Source of the DNA: JASGCK01 sp031430035 | GTDB taxonomy: Bacteria > Pseudomonadota > Gammaproteobacteria > Burkholderiales > Burkholderiaceae_C | NCBI GenBank assembly: GCA_031430035.1 | Contig: JANPAS010000155.1 | Span: forward strand, 1-25,098 | Reading direction: 5' to 3' | DNA: 25,098 bases | Shown here: positions 1 to 8,455 of the stretch, piece after piece | How the letters are laid out: each line of letters opens with the position of its first letter | How positions within the stretch are numbered: the stretch's first letter is position 1 | Notes under the pieces: model-generated | What the model was told of the DNA's origin: nothing | What the model saw: the letters and a program-made list of their open reading frames with translations, nothing else | Database searches by the model: none | Program-made: the position numbers and the translations under genes

Positions 1-53
1 TTACGCGCATTGCCAAGTTCTTAGAGAGCTACCGCAAACGCCACGCCAAATAA
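1..53 (+). CDS. C-terminal end of an upstream gene, possibly an AlaC-type aminotransferase (partial)
   Basis: An open frame enters from the left edge and ends at a TAA at 51-53. The last residues read TRIAKFLESYRKRHAK, a basic, helix-like tail. Only about 16 residues are visible, so the family cannot be read from sequence. In Burkholderiales a pyridoxal-phosphate aminotransferase (AlaC type) often sits just upstream of hom, which is the only reason for the suggested identity. The 20-bp gap to hom suggests co-transcription. Confidence 0.45.
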   Translation, partial: TRIAKFLESYRKRHAK

Positions 54-73
54 AAATTAGAAAGAAAAGAAGA

Positions 74-1393
74 ATGAAAGCATTGAAAGTTGGATTACTC
101 GGTATCGGCACAGTCGGCAGCGGTGTGTTTACGGTTTTGACGCGCAATCAAGAAGAAATCGTGCGCCGCACAGGCCGTGGGATTGAGATCACGATGGTCG
201 CCGACCTAGATACGGCAAGGGCTACGGCGGTGGTGGGTAATGCAGCAACGGTCGTCAATGATGCTCGGGCTGTTATCGCGAATCCCGAAATCGACGTGGT
301 GATTGAACTCATTGGCGGGTATGGAATCGCTAAAGCCTTGGTGCTGGAAGCCATTGCCGCTGGCAAACACGTGGTCACGGCCAACAAGGCTTTGCTAGCC
401 GTGCATGGTGACGAAATTTTTGCAGCAGCTGCCAAGGCTCGCAATGGCGCTGGCGTGATGGTTTTGTTCGAGGCCGCTGTTGCAGGCGGTATTCCCATCA
501 TCAAAACGCTGCGAGAGGGTTTGACCGCGAACCGCATTCAATGGGTGGCTGGCATCATCAATGGCACGACCAACTTCATCTTGTCCGAGATGCGCGATAA
601 GGGGCTAGACTTTGCGACCGTGCTGAAAGAAGCCCAGCGCCTTGGTTACGCCGAAGCGGATCCGACATTCGATATCGAAGGCGTGGACGCGGCGCACAAG
701 GCGACACTCATGTCAGCAATGGCGTTTGGCATCCCTGTTCAGTTTGATAAAGCCTACGTAGAAGGCATCACCAAGCTAGGCGCAGAAGATATTAAGTACG
801 CAGAACAACTCGGCTATCGAATCAAACTTTTGGGAATCTCCAAACGCGTGGATGCCGGCATCGAGTTGCGCGTCCACCCAACCTTGATTCCAACCAAACG
901 CTTGATTGCCAACGTAGAAGGTGCAATGAACGCCGTGATGGTGCAGGGCGATGCCGTTGGTACGACCCTGTACTACGGTAAGGGCGCGGGTTCGGAGCCT
1001 ACGGCCAGTGCCGTCGTTGCAGACCTTGTGGACATTGCTCGTATGACAGGTATGGCCTCGCAGGCCACACCAGCATTGGCCTTCCAGCCTGCCAGCGTGG
1101 AGGCCGCATCCATATTGGCCATCGGGCAAGTCGTGACGAGCTTTTATTTGCGCATGCGCGTGGCAGACGAGGCAGGCGTGCTCGCCAAGGTCACAGGTAT
1201 TTTGGGCGAGGTGGGTATCAGCATCGATGCACTCATTCAACATGAAGCGAAAGATGGCGAGAGCCAAACCGATCTCATCATCTTGACGCACGATTGCGTG
1301 GAAGCCACGATGGATAAGGCTTTGCGCCAAGTTGAGGCACTTTCTAGCGTGCTCGGTAGCGTGGTCAAAATCCGTAAGGAAGAACTTGCCTAA
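74..1393 (+). CDS. hom: Homoserine dehydrogenase
   Basis: This 439-residue enzyme reduces aspartate semialdehyde to homoserine with NAD(P)H, the branch point to threonine and methionine. The N-terminal nucleotide-binding motif GIGTVGSG is at residues 10-17. The VTANK segment (Lys105) and the GTTNFIL motif (about 164-170) follow, and the catalytic-domain signature DIEGVDAAHK ends at Lys209. A C-terminal ACT domain (about 356-436, DEAGVLAKVTGILGEVGISI) suggests feedback regulation by threonine, as is usual for this form. The length fits stand-alone bacterial homoserine dehydrogenases that carry an ACT domain, not the aspartokinase fusions. The ATG at 74 follows a purine-rich stretch (GAAAGAAAAGAAG) that can serve as ribosome binding site. 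An alpha/beta hydrolase starts inside its last codons and thrC follows. Confidence 0.97.
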   Translation: MKALKVGLLGIGTVGSGVFTVLTRNQEEIVRRTGRGIEITMVADLDTARATAVVGNAATVVNDARAVIANPEIDVVIELIGGYGIAKALVLEAIAAGKHVVTANKALLAVHGDEIFAAAAKARNGAGVMVLFEAAVAGGIPIIKTLREGLTANRIQWVAGIINGTTNFILSEMRDKGLDFATVLKEAQRLGYAEADPTFDIEGVDAAHKATLMSAMAFGIPVQFDKAYVEGITKLGAEDIKYAEQLGYRIKLLGISKRVDAGIELRVHPTLIPTKRLIANVEGAMNAVMVQGDAVGTTLYYGKGAGSEPTASAVVADLVDIARMTGMASQATPALAFQPASVEAASILAIGQVVTSFYLRMRVADEAGVLAKVTGILGEVGISIDALIQHEAKDGESQTDLIILTHDCVEATMDKALRQVEALSSVLGSVVKIRKEELA

Positions 1394-2144
1394 ACCCACA
1401 TTTGTCCCAACATTCGTATTAGTACACGGCTCATGGCATGGCGCTTGGTGCTGGTCGCGCGTGTTGCCACTGCTTCGAGAAGCGGGCTTTGAGGCTCACG
1501 CTGTCACGCTCACGGGCGTGGGGGAACGGGCGCATTTGCTCTCAAACGATATCAATCTCACGACTCACATCAATGACGTGCTCGGGCTGATTGAGGCCGA
1601 GGAACTCACGAACATCGTGCTAGTTGGTCACAGCTATGGAGGCCGTGTGATTACAGGCGTTGCGGACGAGCTCTTGAATGCTGGTAAAGTGAAATTACAG
1701 CATCTCGTGTACTTGGATGCGGTTGTACCAAAAAGCGGCGAGAGCTGGTCGAGCACCCACGCGCCTGAGGTGATTGCGGCTCGCACGCAAGCGGCTAAAG
1801 ATTTTGGCAAACAGCACGGCGAGTACTTTGGCATTGAGGCTTTTCCGCCACCAGATGCCAGCGTGTTTGGCCTCACGGGCGTGGATGCCGCATGGGTTAA
1901 TCGCCGTCAAACGCCGCAACCGCTGGGCGTGTATTTGGACGGGCAGTCCTTTGACGAGGCACGACTGGCAAGGCTTTCCAGAACGTTTATCAATTGCAAT
2001 AACCCTGCGCTTGCGACGATTGAAGTCTCGCGTGAGCGTGTTAGAGCCGACAAATCTTGGCGCTGGGTGGAGATGGACTGCGGACACGATGCGATGGTTA
2101 GCCACGCTCCCGAGTTGACTAATCATTTACTGGAATTAGTCTGA
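1386..2144 (+). CDS. Alpha/beta-fold hydrolase (putative esterase)
   Basis: This is a 252-residue single-domain alpha/beta hydrolase. The oxyanion-hole segment LVHGSWHGAWCW is near residues 12-23, the nucleophile elbow GHSYGG puts the catalytic serine at residue 83, and the C-terminal GHDAMVSH supplies the likely catalytic histidine (about 234). No signal peptide is seen, so it is probably cytoplasmic. The pattern resembles small esterases related to the plant methylesterase/hydroxynitrile lyase group; the substrate cannot be told. I chose the TTG at 1386 because AAGGA (1376-1380) lies 5 bases upstream; the frame is open further back inside hom, but without homologous-looking sequence. The gene overlaps hom by 8 bp and precedes thrC by 24 bp, so it is probably translated from the threonine operon although it has no obvious role there. 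Confidence 0.85.
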   Translation: MPKPTFVPTFVLVHGSWHGAWCWSRVLPLLREAGFEAHAVTLTGVGERAHLLSNDINLTTHINDVLGLIEAEELTNIVLVGHSYGGRVITGVADELLNAGKVKLQHLVYLDAVVPKSGESWSSTHAPEVIAARTQAAKDFGKQHGEYFGIEAFPPPDASVFGLTGVDAAWVNRRQTPQPLGVYLDGQSFDEARLARLSRTFINCNNPALATIEVSRERVRADKSWRWVEMDCGHDAMVSHAPELTNHLLELV

Positions 2145-2168
2145 ATTGATTAAAAAACATTTGAATTT

Positions 2169-3602
2169 ATGAAGTACCTATCGACACGCGGTCATGAGAG
2201 CCGCAAACAATTTTGTGAAATCTTGCTGGAAGGTCTTGCGCCCGATGGTGGACTCTATTTGCCTGAAACCTATCCAAAGCTCACAAGCGACGACCTCGCG
2301 AACCTACGCCGCATCTGGAGCGAGAAGGGCTACGCTGATTTAGCGTTTGCGATTTTGTCGCTCTACATTGACGACATTCCAAGTGCTGACTTGCTAGCGC
2401 TATGCCGCAAGACCTATACCGAAGAGGTGTATGGAACGAAGGACATCGTGCCGCTGAAGCAATTGGATGATGGGTTCTATCTTGAGGCGCTATCGAACGG
2501 TCCAACGCTCGCCTTCAAGGACATGGCAATGCAGCTGCTTGGTAATTTGTTTGAATACGAACTCGCGCGACGTGGCGAGACGCTCAACATCTTTGGCGCA
2601 ACCAGCGGCGACACGGGTTCGGCCGCTGAGTACGCTATGCGCGGCAAAAAGGGCGTTCGCGTGTTTATGACGAGTCCCGCAGGCCGCATGAGTCCGTTTC
2701 AGCAAGCACAAATGTTTAGCCTGATGGACGAGAACATCCACAACATTGCGATTGAGGGCGTGTTTGACGACTGCCAAGATCTGGTGAAGGCCGTGAGTAA
2801 TGACGCGGCGTTTAAAGCCAAATACAAAATCGGCACGGTCAATTCGATTAACTGGGCACGGTTACTCGCGCAAGTGGTGTATTACTTTGCGGGGTATTTC
2901 CAAGCGACGAGTTCGGATGAGCAAAAGGTGAGCTTCACCGTGCCATCGGGTAACTTTGGCAACGTCTGCGCGGGGCATGTAGCGCGGATGATGGGCTTGC
3001 CTATTGAGACGTTAGTCGTTGCGACCAACGAAAACGACGTGCTGGACGAATTTTTCAAAACAGGCATCTACCGAGTACGCGGCACAGTCGATACACATGA
3101 GACATCGAGCCCGTCAATGGACATCAGCAAGGCCAGTAATTTTGAACGCTTTGTGTTTGATATGCTCGCGCGTGATGGTTCAAAAGTAAAGTCGCTATTT
3201 GGCGAACAGCTCAGCAAAACAGGACAATTCGATTTAAGTGCTGGTATTGCTGCAGCCCTTACCCAGTATGGCTTTGCATCGGGTCGTAGCACGCACGCAG
3301 ATCGACTTGCGACGATCAAATCAACTTTTGAGGCACATGGCGTAATGATCGACACGCACACAGCGGATGGCGTAAAAGTTGCACACGATTTTTTGGCAAA
3401 GCATCCACAGCCAAGCGTTCCAATGATCGTTTTAGAAACGGCATTGCCCATTAAATTTGCCAGCACGATTGTGGAAGCTCTGGGCGTAGAGCCTTCGCGT
3501 CCCAAGCAGTTTGAAGGTATCGAAGCGTTACCAAAACGCGTCGTGAACATGTCTGCTGATGTGGCTGCTGTTAAAGCCTATATCGCCAACGTGTGCGACT
3601 AG
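2169..3602 (+). CDS. thrC: Threonine synthase
   Basis: The 477-residue protein converts O-phosphohomoserine to threonine using pyridoxal phosphate. The N-terminus (MKYLSTRGH) and the early segment APDGGLYLPE are typical of the longer threonine synthase class found in proteobacteria. The cofactor lysine lies in GPTLAFKD (Lys117) and a phosphate-binding loop in ATSGDTGSAAE (about 144-153). Further conserved pieces are TVNSINWARLLAQ and SGNFGN. It completes the pathway begun by hom upstream. The ribosome binding site is weak: the A/T-rich spacer after the hydrolase stop has no clear GGAG. The stop TAG at 3600-3602 is one base from the moeA start at 3604, so thrC and moeA are probably on one transcript. 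Confidence 0.97.
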   Translation: MKYLSTRGHESRKQFCEILLEGLAPDGGLYLPETYPKLTSDDLANLRRIWSEKGYADLAFAILSLYIDDIPSADLLALCRKTYTEEVYGTKDIVPLKQLDDGFYLEALSNGPTLAFKDMAMQLLGNLFEYELARRGETLNIFGATSGDTGSAAEYAMRGKKGVRVFMTSPAGRMSPFQQAQMFSLMDENIHNIAIEGVFDDCQDLVKAVSNDAAFKAKYKIGTVNSINWARLLAQVVYYFAGYFQATSSDEQKVSFTVPSGNFGNVCAGHVARMMGLPIETLVVATNENDVLDEFFKTGIYRVRGTVDTHETSSPSMDISKASNFERFVFDMLARDGSKVKSLFGEQLSKTGQFDLSAGIAAALTQYGFASGRSTHADRLATIKSTFEAHGVMIDTHTADGVKVAHDFLAKHPQPSVPMIVLETALPIKFASTIVEALGVEPSRPKQFEGIEALPKRVVNMSADVAAVKAYIANVCD

Positions 3603-3603
3603 C

Positions 3604-4869
3604 ATGAATGCAACGCGAGCCCCTTTGTTGTCGTTAGATGATGCGCTCGCGCAATTGCTGGCCAGTGTAGAGTCGTTAGGTCGCACGCAGACTGTCTCTA
3701 CCTTCGATGCCGATGGTCGCGTTTTGGCCGAAGACGTTGTCTCCGAGTTGCAAGTTCCCGCTTTCGATAACTCCAGCATGGATGGTTATGCCGTGCGCTG
3801 TGCGGATATTCCTGAAGCGGGCGTGGTGTTGCAAGTCACGCAGCGCATTCCTGCGGGTAGCGATTTGAGCGGAGCTAAGCCATAAGAGGCTTTGAGCGCA
3901 GCACGTATTTTTACAGGCGCACCGATTCCGCAAGGTGCTGATGCGGTGGTCATGCAAGAGGACTGCGAAGTTGTCAATCAATGCGAAGGGGGCATTTGCA
4001 TCAACACGGTGCCCTCCAAGGCACAGTGGATAAGGCGTGCGGGCGAGGATGTCCGCAAAGGCTCAACTATATTGGCCTGCGGGACACGTCTCTCGCCAGC
4101 CGAATTAGGACTTGCCGCTAGCGTTGGCATGGCGAATTTGAAGGTTTCCGCCAAGCCTCGCGTGGCACTTTTTTCCACAGGTGACGAGTTGGTGATGCCT
4201 GGCGTTGTTGCGCCTGCCGATATGCCTGCTGGTAGCATCTACAACTCAAATCGATTCTTTTTACGAGCCTTGTTGAAGCGCATGGGCTGCGAAGTCACTG
4301 ACTTTGGCATCGTGCCAGATAACCGTGCAGCTACTGTAGAAGCCCTCGCTGGCGCAGCAACGAATCACGATTTGATTTTGACCAGCGGCGGTGTGTCGGT
4401 GGGCGAAGAAGATCACATTAAGCCTGCCGTGCAGCACTTGGGCGAACTCAACCTGTGGCAAATCGCCATCAAGCCAGGCAAGCCGTTCGCGTTTGGAAAA
4501 ATTAAATTAGGGTCAGATCCTCATTCTTTCGCTCACTTTATCGGCTTGCCAGGCAATCCTGTGTCAAGCTTCGTCACGTTTTTATTACTGGTTCGTCCGT
4601 TGTTGCTCCAACTGCAAGGCACAACCAATATGGCTTTGCAGCCGGTTTCTCTTCGTGCAGACTTCGATTGGCCAAAAGCCGATAAGCGACGTGAGTTTTT
4701 GCGCGTTCGCCGAAATGCGGATGGTGGACTCGATTTATTCGCCAACCAAAGCTCGGGCGTTTTAACGTCGGCTGTTTGGGGTGATGGCTTAGTGGACAAC
4801 GCTGCGGGTCAAACCATTCAGCGTGGTGATAAGGTGTCCTATCTCTCGTTTGCGGAGTTTTTGAAATGA
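3604..4869 (+). pseudogene. moeA: Molybdopterin molybdenumtransferase MoeA, interrupted by an in-frame TAA
   Basis: MoeA inserts molybdate into adenylylated molybdopterin, the last step of molybdenum cofactor synthesis. Read through a TAA at 3883-3885 (codon 94), the frame gives about 421 codons, the usual family length. Conserved blocks lie on both sides of the stop in the same frame: PAFDNSSMDGYAV before it, and RIFTGAPIPQGADAVVMQED, STGDELV, GSIYNSN, TSGGVSVGEEDHIK, KPGKPFAFGK and GLPGNPVSSF after it. Everything except codon 94 therefore looks intact, which points to a recent nonsense mutation, a sequencing error, or expression as two pieces. The second piece could begin at a TTG at 3892, but the AAGAGG before it is only 2 bases away, too close for a good ribosome site. 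The ATG at 3604 was chosen because it follows thrC directly. moaD overlaps its end. Confidence 0.85.
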
Positions 4870-5129
4870 ACCCAGCTATCAAGATCACGGTTAAATACTT
4901 TGCTTCCATTCGTGAAGCGATTGGTGTTGGCAGGGAAGAAATCGAGCTACAGGCCGATACGGTTATGGCTTTACGTGATTTTTTAATTGCTAAAGGTGCA
5001 CCATACGCTGAAGTCCTTGCTCGCGGAAAATCAGTTCGTGCCGCACTCAACCAAGTCATGTGTGACGAATCAGCCAACTTGCATGGCGGCTGCGAAGTTG
5101 CTTTCTTTCCACCAGTGACAGGAGGATAA
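4866..5129 (+). CDS. moaD: Molybdopterin synthase sulfur carrier subunit MoaD
   Basis: This 87-residue ubiquitin-like protein is the small subunit of molybdopterin synthase. Its C-terminus is activated as a thiocarboxylate and delivers sulfur to precursor Z (cPMP). The decisive sign is the C-terminal Gly-Gly (PPVTGG), which must be exposed for thiocarboxylation; the N-terminal ITVKYFASIREAIG is the usual first beta-strand and helix. Length matches the family. The ATG overlaps the moeA stop in an ATGA, with GGAG at 4854-4857 eight bases upstream, so translation is probably coupled to the 3' part of moeA. If ribosomes stop at codon 94 of moeA, this coupling could be weakened. moaE, its partner subunit, follows after 7 bp. 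Confidence 0.95.
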   Translation: MNPAIKITVKYFASIREAIGVGREEIELQADTVMALRDFLIAKGAPYAEVLARGKSVRAALNQVMCDESANLHGGCEVAFFPPVTGG

Positions 5130-5136
5130 TTCTTCG

Positions 5137-5607
5137 ATGTCACGTGTTGCTGTTCAAACCCAAGACTTTGACGTAAGCGCCGAGCTTGCCAAGCTACGCG
5201 CTGGCGACAAACGCGTGGGCGCGGTCTGCAGCTTTGTAGGCACGGTGCGCGACATCAACGAAGGCGATGCGATATCAGAGCTTGAGCTGGAGCACTACGA
5301 AGGCATGACAGAAAAATCGCTAGAAGCCATGATTGACCAAGCTTTTGAGCGGTTTGATATTTACGCTGCGCGAATTATTCACCGCATTGGCAAGCTCAAA
5401 CCCTTAGATCAAATTGTCTTGGTGGCGGTCACATCGGCACATCGACACGAATCATTTCAAGCTTGCGAATTTTTGATGGATTACCTAAAAACCGAAGCGC
5501 CTTTTTGGAAAAAAGAGCAAACGCCAAACGCAGATCAAGCTTCTAGGTGGGTGGATGCAAGGTCTAGCGACGATGCAGCTATCAAACGGTGGGACGTTCA
5601 ATGCTGA
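5137..5607 (+). CDS. moaE: Molybdopterin synthase catalytic subunit MoaE
   Basis: The 156-residue large subunit of molybdopterin synthase converts precursor Z to molybdopterin with sulfur supplied by MoaD. Family motifs are CSFVGTVRDINEGD near the N-terminus, the LELEHYEGMTEK block, HRIGKLKPLD, and the C-terminal core SAHRHESFQACEFLMDYLK followed by APFWKKE, which contains the conserved lysines of the active site. A strong ribosome binding site GGAGG (5121-5125) overlaps the end of moaD, 11 bases before the ATG. The next gene starts inside its last codons. I see nothing missing, so molybdopterin itself could still be made even if MoeA is lost. Confidence 0.96.
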   Translation: MSRVAVQTQDFDVSAELAKLRAGDKRVGAVCSFVGTVRDINEGDAISELELEHYEGMTEKSLEAMIDQAFERFDIYAARIIHRIGKLKPLDQIVLVAVTSAHRHESFQACEFLMDYLKTEAPFWKKEQTPNADQASRWVDARSSDDAAIKRWDVQC

Positions 5608-6251
5608 CGCGCACGGCCCGATACATGCATTCCTTGCTAGGAAGGCCTAGATTCTTACTTGCCATTGTGGTTGCGCTGGTTTGTTACGCTTTGCTCACAC
5701 CACATATCCGAGCGTCTCAAGCTGTACTCTTGGCGTTTGACGTGGGTGCGATATTCTTCTTAGTCAGCATTGTGCAATTGATGTCCAAGTCCGCGCCAGA
5801 TGTCATGCGCAGGCGAGCGGAGCGACAACTGTATGGCAAAGGAACAATCGTCATTGTTTCGATTCTCACTTTTGGAATCGTGCTATTGGCATTGCACGAC
5901 GAGCTACGTGCTGGCAAGGCGCAGGCCTCACTGAGTGTTCTGTTTGCAGGTTTATCTATTGTGCTCGCATGGCTACTACTAGCGACCAATTTTGCGCAAG
6001 AGTATGCCCATCGCTATGCGCTTAATCGGCATGTCAACAATGGCGGGTTGAGGTTTCCCAATACTCCCGAACCTGACTATTGGGATTTTATGTATTTCTC
6101 GCTGATTTTAAGTATGGCCTGCCAAACGGCCGATGTACAAATCACGGACGGACGGATGCGCCGCTTGGTGCTTTTGCATAGCGTGATGGCGTTCTTTTTT
6201 AATGTCGGTATCATCTCGATCACAATTAATGTACTAGGCGGTGTGCTATGA
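5601..6251 (+). CDS. DUF1345 family integral membrane protein
   Basis: The 216-residue protein is strongly hydrophobic, with about five or six predicted membrane segments: roughly residues 17-35, 40-62, 82-100, 108-130, a weaker one near 158-175, and 188-213. The DAPDVMRRR-like loop (SAPDVMRRRAERQ), the block LLATNFAQEYAHRY and the segment PDYWDFMYFSL with AC-QTADVQITD are typical of the DUF1345 family, which has no established function. I chose the ATG at 5601, overlapping moaE by 7 bp with GGTGGGA six bases upstream; an in-frame GTG at 5589 is a weaker alternative. Its TGA overlaps the ATG of the next gene (ATGA), so the two are very likely translated together. It would sit in the inner membrane. 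Confidence 0.85.
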   Translation: MLTRTARYMHSLLGRPRFLLAIVVALVCYALLTPHIRASQAVLLAFDVGAIFFLVSIVQLMSKSAPDVMRRRAERQLYGKGTIVIVSILTFGIVLLALHDELRAGKAQASLSVLFAGLSIVLAWLLLATNFAQEYAHRYALNRHVNNGGLRFPNTPEPDYWDFMYFSLILSMACQTADVQITDGRMRRLVLLHSVMAFFFNVGIISITINVLGGVL

Positions 6252-6982
6252 AAAAAGTGCTACTTATGGTCTGTGCGTCGTGCATGACACCGTTTGCGCT
6301 TGCAGCCGAGCCTAGCTTCAAACTCACGGTAGGTAGCTACAACTCTTCTGGCGGCGATGTGCCTAATGCCACTGGTACCGATGTCAATGTGCGCCATACC
6401 TCAAGCTATGGCAACACATGGCTTGGTTGGTATGGGCAAGGCGATATTAATCAGTGGCGTTCAGGCTGGGATAGCAGTTACAACCTTGGTGCGGTCAAGC
6501 TGCAACCTAGTCTGCAAGCGGCTTCTGGTGGTTTTTGGGGCGGCAGTTTTGGCATCGAAACGGGCGAGACAATCCATAAAAACTGGTATGCAGGCGCGGG
6601 TATTGGACGTACTAATCTGCGTCCCTACGTCAATCTTAATTTTGATCCAAATGATGCGTTGATGGCCTCTGCTGGCTATCGTTTTAGCAAGCAAGAAGCA
6701 CTCGGACTTCAGTGGGTACGCGACAATCGCTTAAACATGGATCAACGTAATGTGCATCTGGTTTACCGCAAGGTCTTGAATGACTCTGAGCGTGTGACGA
6801 TAGATGTTTTCTCTAAGACGGGTTCAGTTTCGCTTGCGTCAGGTAATACTGAAAAAATCAATAAATTGGGTTTATCAGTGGGGTACGACTGGCGTGACTA
6901 TTTTGTAAAAGTGTCCTACGATCCACGTGTCAATTTCACCACCCAAAACATGCTTCGCGTCTCCACTGGACTGCGCTTTTAA
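6248..6982 (+). CDS. Putative outer-membrane beta-barrel protein of unknown function
   Basis: The 244-residue product begins with a clear Sec signal peptide (MKKVLLMVCASCMTPFALA, cleavage likely after residue 19). The mature part is rich in aromatic residues and in alternating polar/hydrophobic stretches such as KLTVGSYNSSGG, TWLGWYGQGDINQW, LMASAGYRFSK and NVHLVYRKVL. It ends in a strand with a C-terminal phenylalanine (LRVSTGLRF), the usual signal recognised by the outer-membrane assembly machinery. These are features of an outer-membrane barrel of perhaps 10-12 strands; I do not recognise the family with confidence (a YaiO-like relation is possible). It overlaps the DUF1345 gene by an ATGA and is 3 bp from the radical SAM gene. 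Its role is unknown. Confidence 0.75.
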   Translation: MKKVLLMVCASCMTPFALAAEPSFKLTVGSYNSSGGDVPNATGTDVNVRHTSSYGNTWLGWYGQGDINQWRSGWDSSYNLGAVKLQPSLQAASGGFWGGSFGIETGETIHKNWYAGAGIGRTNLRPYVNLNFDPNDALMASAGYRFSKQEALGLQWVRDNRLNMDQRNVHLVYRKVLNDSERVTIDVFSKTGSVSLASGNTEKINKLGLSVGYDWRDYFVKVSYDPRVNFTTQNMLRVSTGLRF

Positions 6983-6985
6983 AGC

Positions 6986-8455
6986 ATGACGGATATTGTT
7001 CTCACAACGCTCAACGCTCGCTACACCCATGCCAGCATGGGCTTGCGCTGCATCAGAGCAAACTTGGGTGAGTTGCGTGATTCTTCGCTGATTGACGAGT
7101 TCATCATCGGACAGCAGACGAATGAGATCGTCGAGAAGTTACTCGCGCATCAACCAAAAATGATTGGATTTGGTGTCTACATCTGGAATGTGGATGAGAC
7201 AACCAAGATTGTGGCGTTATTGAAACGTGTTGCGCCTGAGGTGGTCATCATTCTTGGTGGACCCGAGGTGAGTTTTGAAATTGACGATCAGCGCATCTGC
7301 CAACTGGCGGACTACGTGATTACAGGCTGGGGCGATGTGACTTTTCGTAAGCTGGCCCAAGCGTTGCTGCATGGGCCAAAGCCGCTCATGAAAGTCCATG
7401 CGGGCGAGCAGCCGCCACTTTCAGAAATAGCGATGCCTTATGGCGAATACACGGACGACGACATCGCGCACCGCACGCTCTACGTGGAGGCAAGCCGTGG
7501 CTGTCCGTTTAAGTGCGAATTCTGTCTCTCTGCGCTGGATAAAACGGCGTGGCCCTTTGAAACGGAACAGTTCTTGGTGCAGATGGAGTCGCTCTATCAG
7601 CGCGGCGCGCGGCAGTTTAAGTTTGTTGACCGCACGTTTAATTTGAATGCGAAGGTGAGCCTCAAGATATTGCAATTCTTTTTAGATCGTTATACCGATG
7701 AGGATCCCATCTACGCGCACTTCGAGCTTGTCCCCGATCATCTGCCAGATGTGCTGAAAGAATTGATTAGCCAATTTCCCGCAGGTGCTTTGCAGTTTGA
7801 AATTGGTATTCAAACCTTCAATACCGATGTGCAAGCCTTGGTTAGCCGCAAGCAAAATAACGACAAAGCGGCGGAAAACCTGCGCTGGCTTCATACGCAA
7901 AGCAGGGCGCACATGCACGTCGATCTCATTGCTGGCTTGCCTGGCGAGACGATGCAAAGCTTTGGCGCAGGCTTTGATCGTTTGGTGGGACTTGGACCGC
8001 ACGAAATTCAATTCGGAATACTCAAGCGCTTGCGCGGTACGCCCATCATTCGGCACACCGCGCCGTACCGCATGACGTTTAGCCCAGACGCGCCATACGA
8101 GATCGTGGCAAATCAGGATCTCAGCTTCAACGACATGCAGCGCATGACCCGCTTTGCTCGTTACTGGGATTTGGTGGCTAACTCTGGGCGTTTCGTGAAT
8201 ACGTTGCCCTTGCTTCTAAAAGATGCGCCATTTGACAATTTCATGGCGTTTGCCGATTGGTTGTATGCCACAACAGGCAAGACGCATCAATTTGCGCTGG
8301 ATCGTTTGTTCGATTTTGTTCAAGCATATTTAATGCAAACGGAAGATATGGCGAGTGTGGAGGCCATCATTGGCATGGATAAGGAAAGAATGCAAATCAA
8401 AAATAAAAGTAGCAAGCTCAAAAGGCAACAGCGGCACGAGGCTCTTGCCGTATGA
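6986..8455 (+). CDS. B12-binding domain radical SAM protein (DUF4080-like)
   Basis: This 489-residue protein has three parts. An N-terminal Rossmann-like cobalamin-binding domain covers about residues 1-135, with NARYTHASMGLRCIRANL and IILGGPEVSFE. The radical SAM core carries the cluster motif CPFKCEFC, giving Cys173, Cys177 and Cys180. The C-terminal region (about 370-480) resembles DUF4080. I do not see a DxHxxG motif, so cobalamin, if bound, would not be held through the classical lower-ligand histidine. Proteins of this arrangement are widespread and mostly uncharacterised; the substrate is unknown. It begins 3 bp after the barrel gene and overlaps rnhA by an ATGA. A link to the cobalamin riboswitch 16 kb away is only suggestive. 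Confidence 0.88.
   Translation: MTDIVLTTLNARYTHASMGLRCIRANLGELRDSSLIDEFIIGQQTNEIVEKLLAHQPKMIGFGVYIWNVDETTKIVALLKRVAPEVVIILGGPEVSFEIDDQRICQLADYVITGWGDVTFRKLAQALLHGPKPLMKVHAGEQPPLSEIAMPYGEYTDDDIAHRTLYVEASRGCPFKCEFCLSALDKTAWPFETEQFLVQMESLYQRGARQFKFVDRTFNLNAKVSLKILQFFLDRYTDEDPIYAHFELVPDHLPDVLKELISQFPAGALQFEIGIQTFNTDVQALVSRKQNNDKAAENLRWLHTQSRAHMHVDLIAGLPGETMQSFGAGFDRLVGLGPHEIQFGILKRLRGTPIIRHTAPYRMTFSPDAPYEIVANQDLSFNDMQRMTRFARYWDLVANSGRFVNTLPLLLKDAPFDNFMAFADWLYATTGKTHQFALDRLFDFVQAYLMQTEDMASVEAIIGMDKERMQIKNKSSKLKRQQRHEALAV

Noticed and set aside
776..1399. 207-residue reverse open frame across the end of hom
   Set aside because: It lies fully antisense to the conserved ACT domain, has no ribosome site and no recognisable motifs.
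2117..2141. Inverted repeat GACTAAT/ATTAGTC at the end of the hydrolase gene, as a terminator
   Set aside because: The stem is only 7 bp, A/T-rich, with an 11-base loop, and is followed by A rather than T. thrC follows at once, so termination is unlikely.
3604..3885. The first part of moeA as an independent small gene
   Set aside because: Its sequence is the N-terminal part of MoeA and the homology continues in the same frame after the stop.
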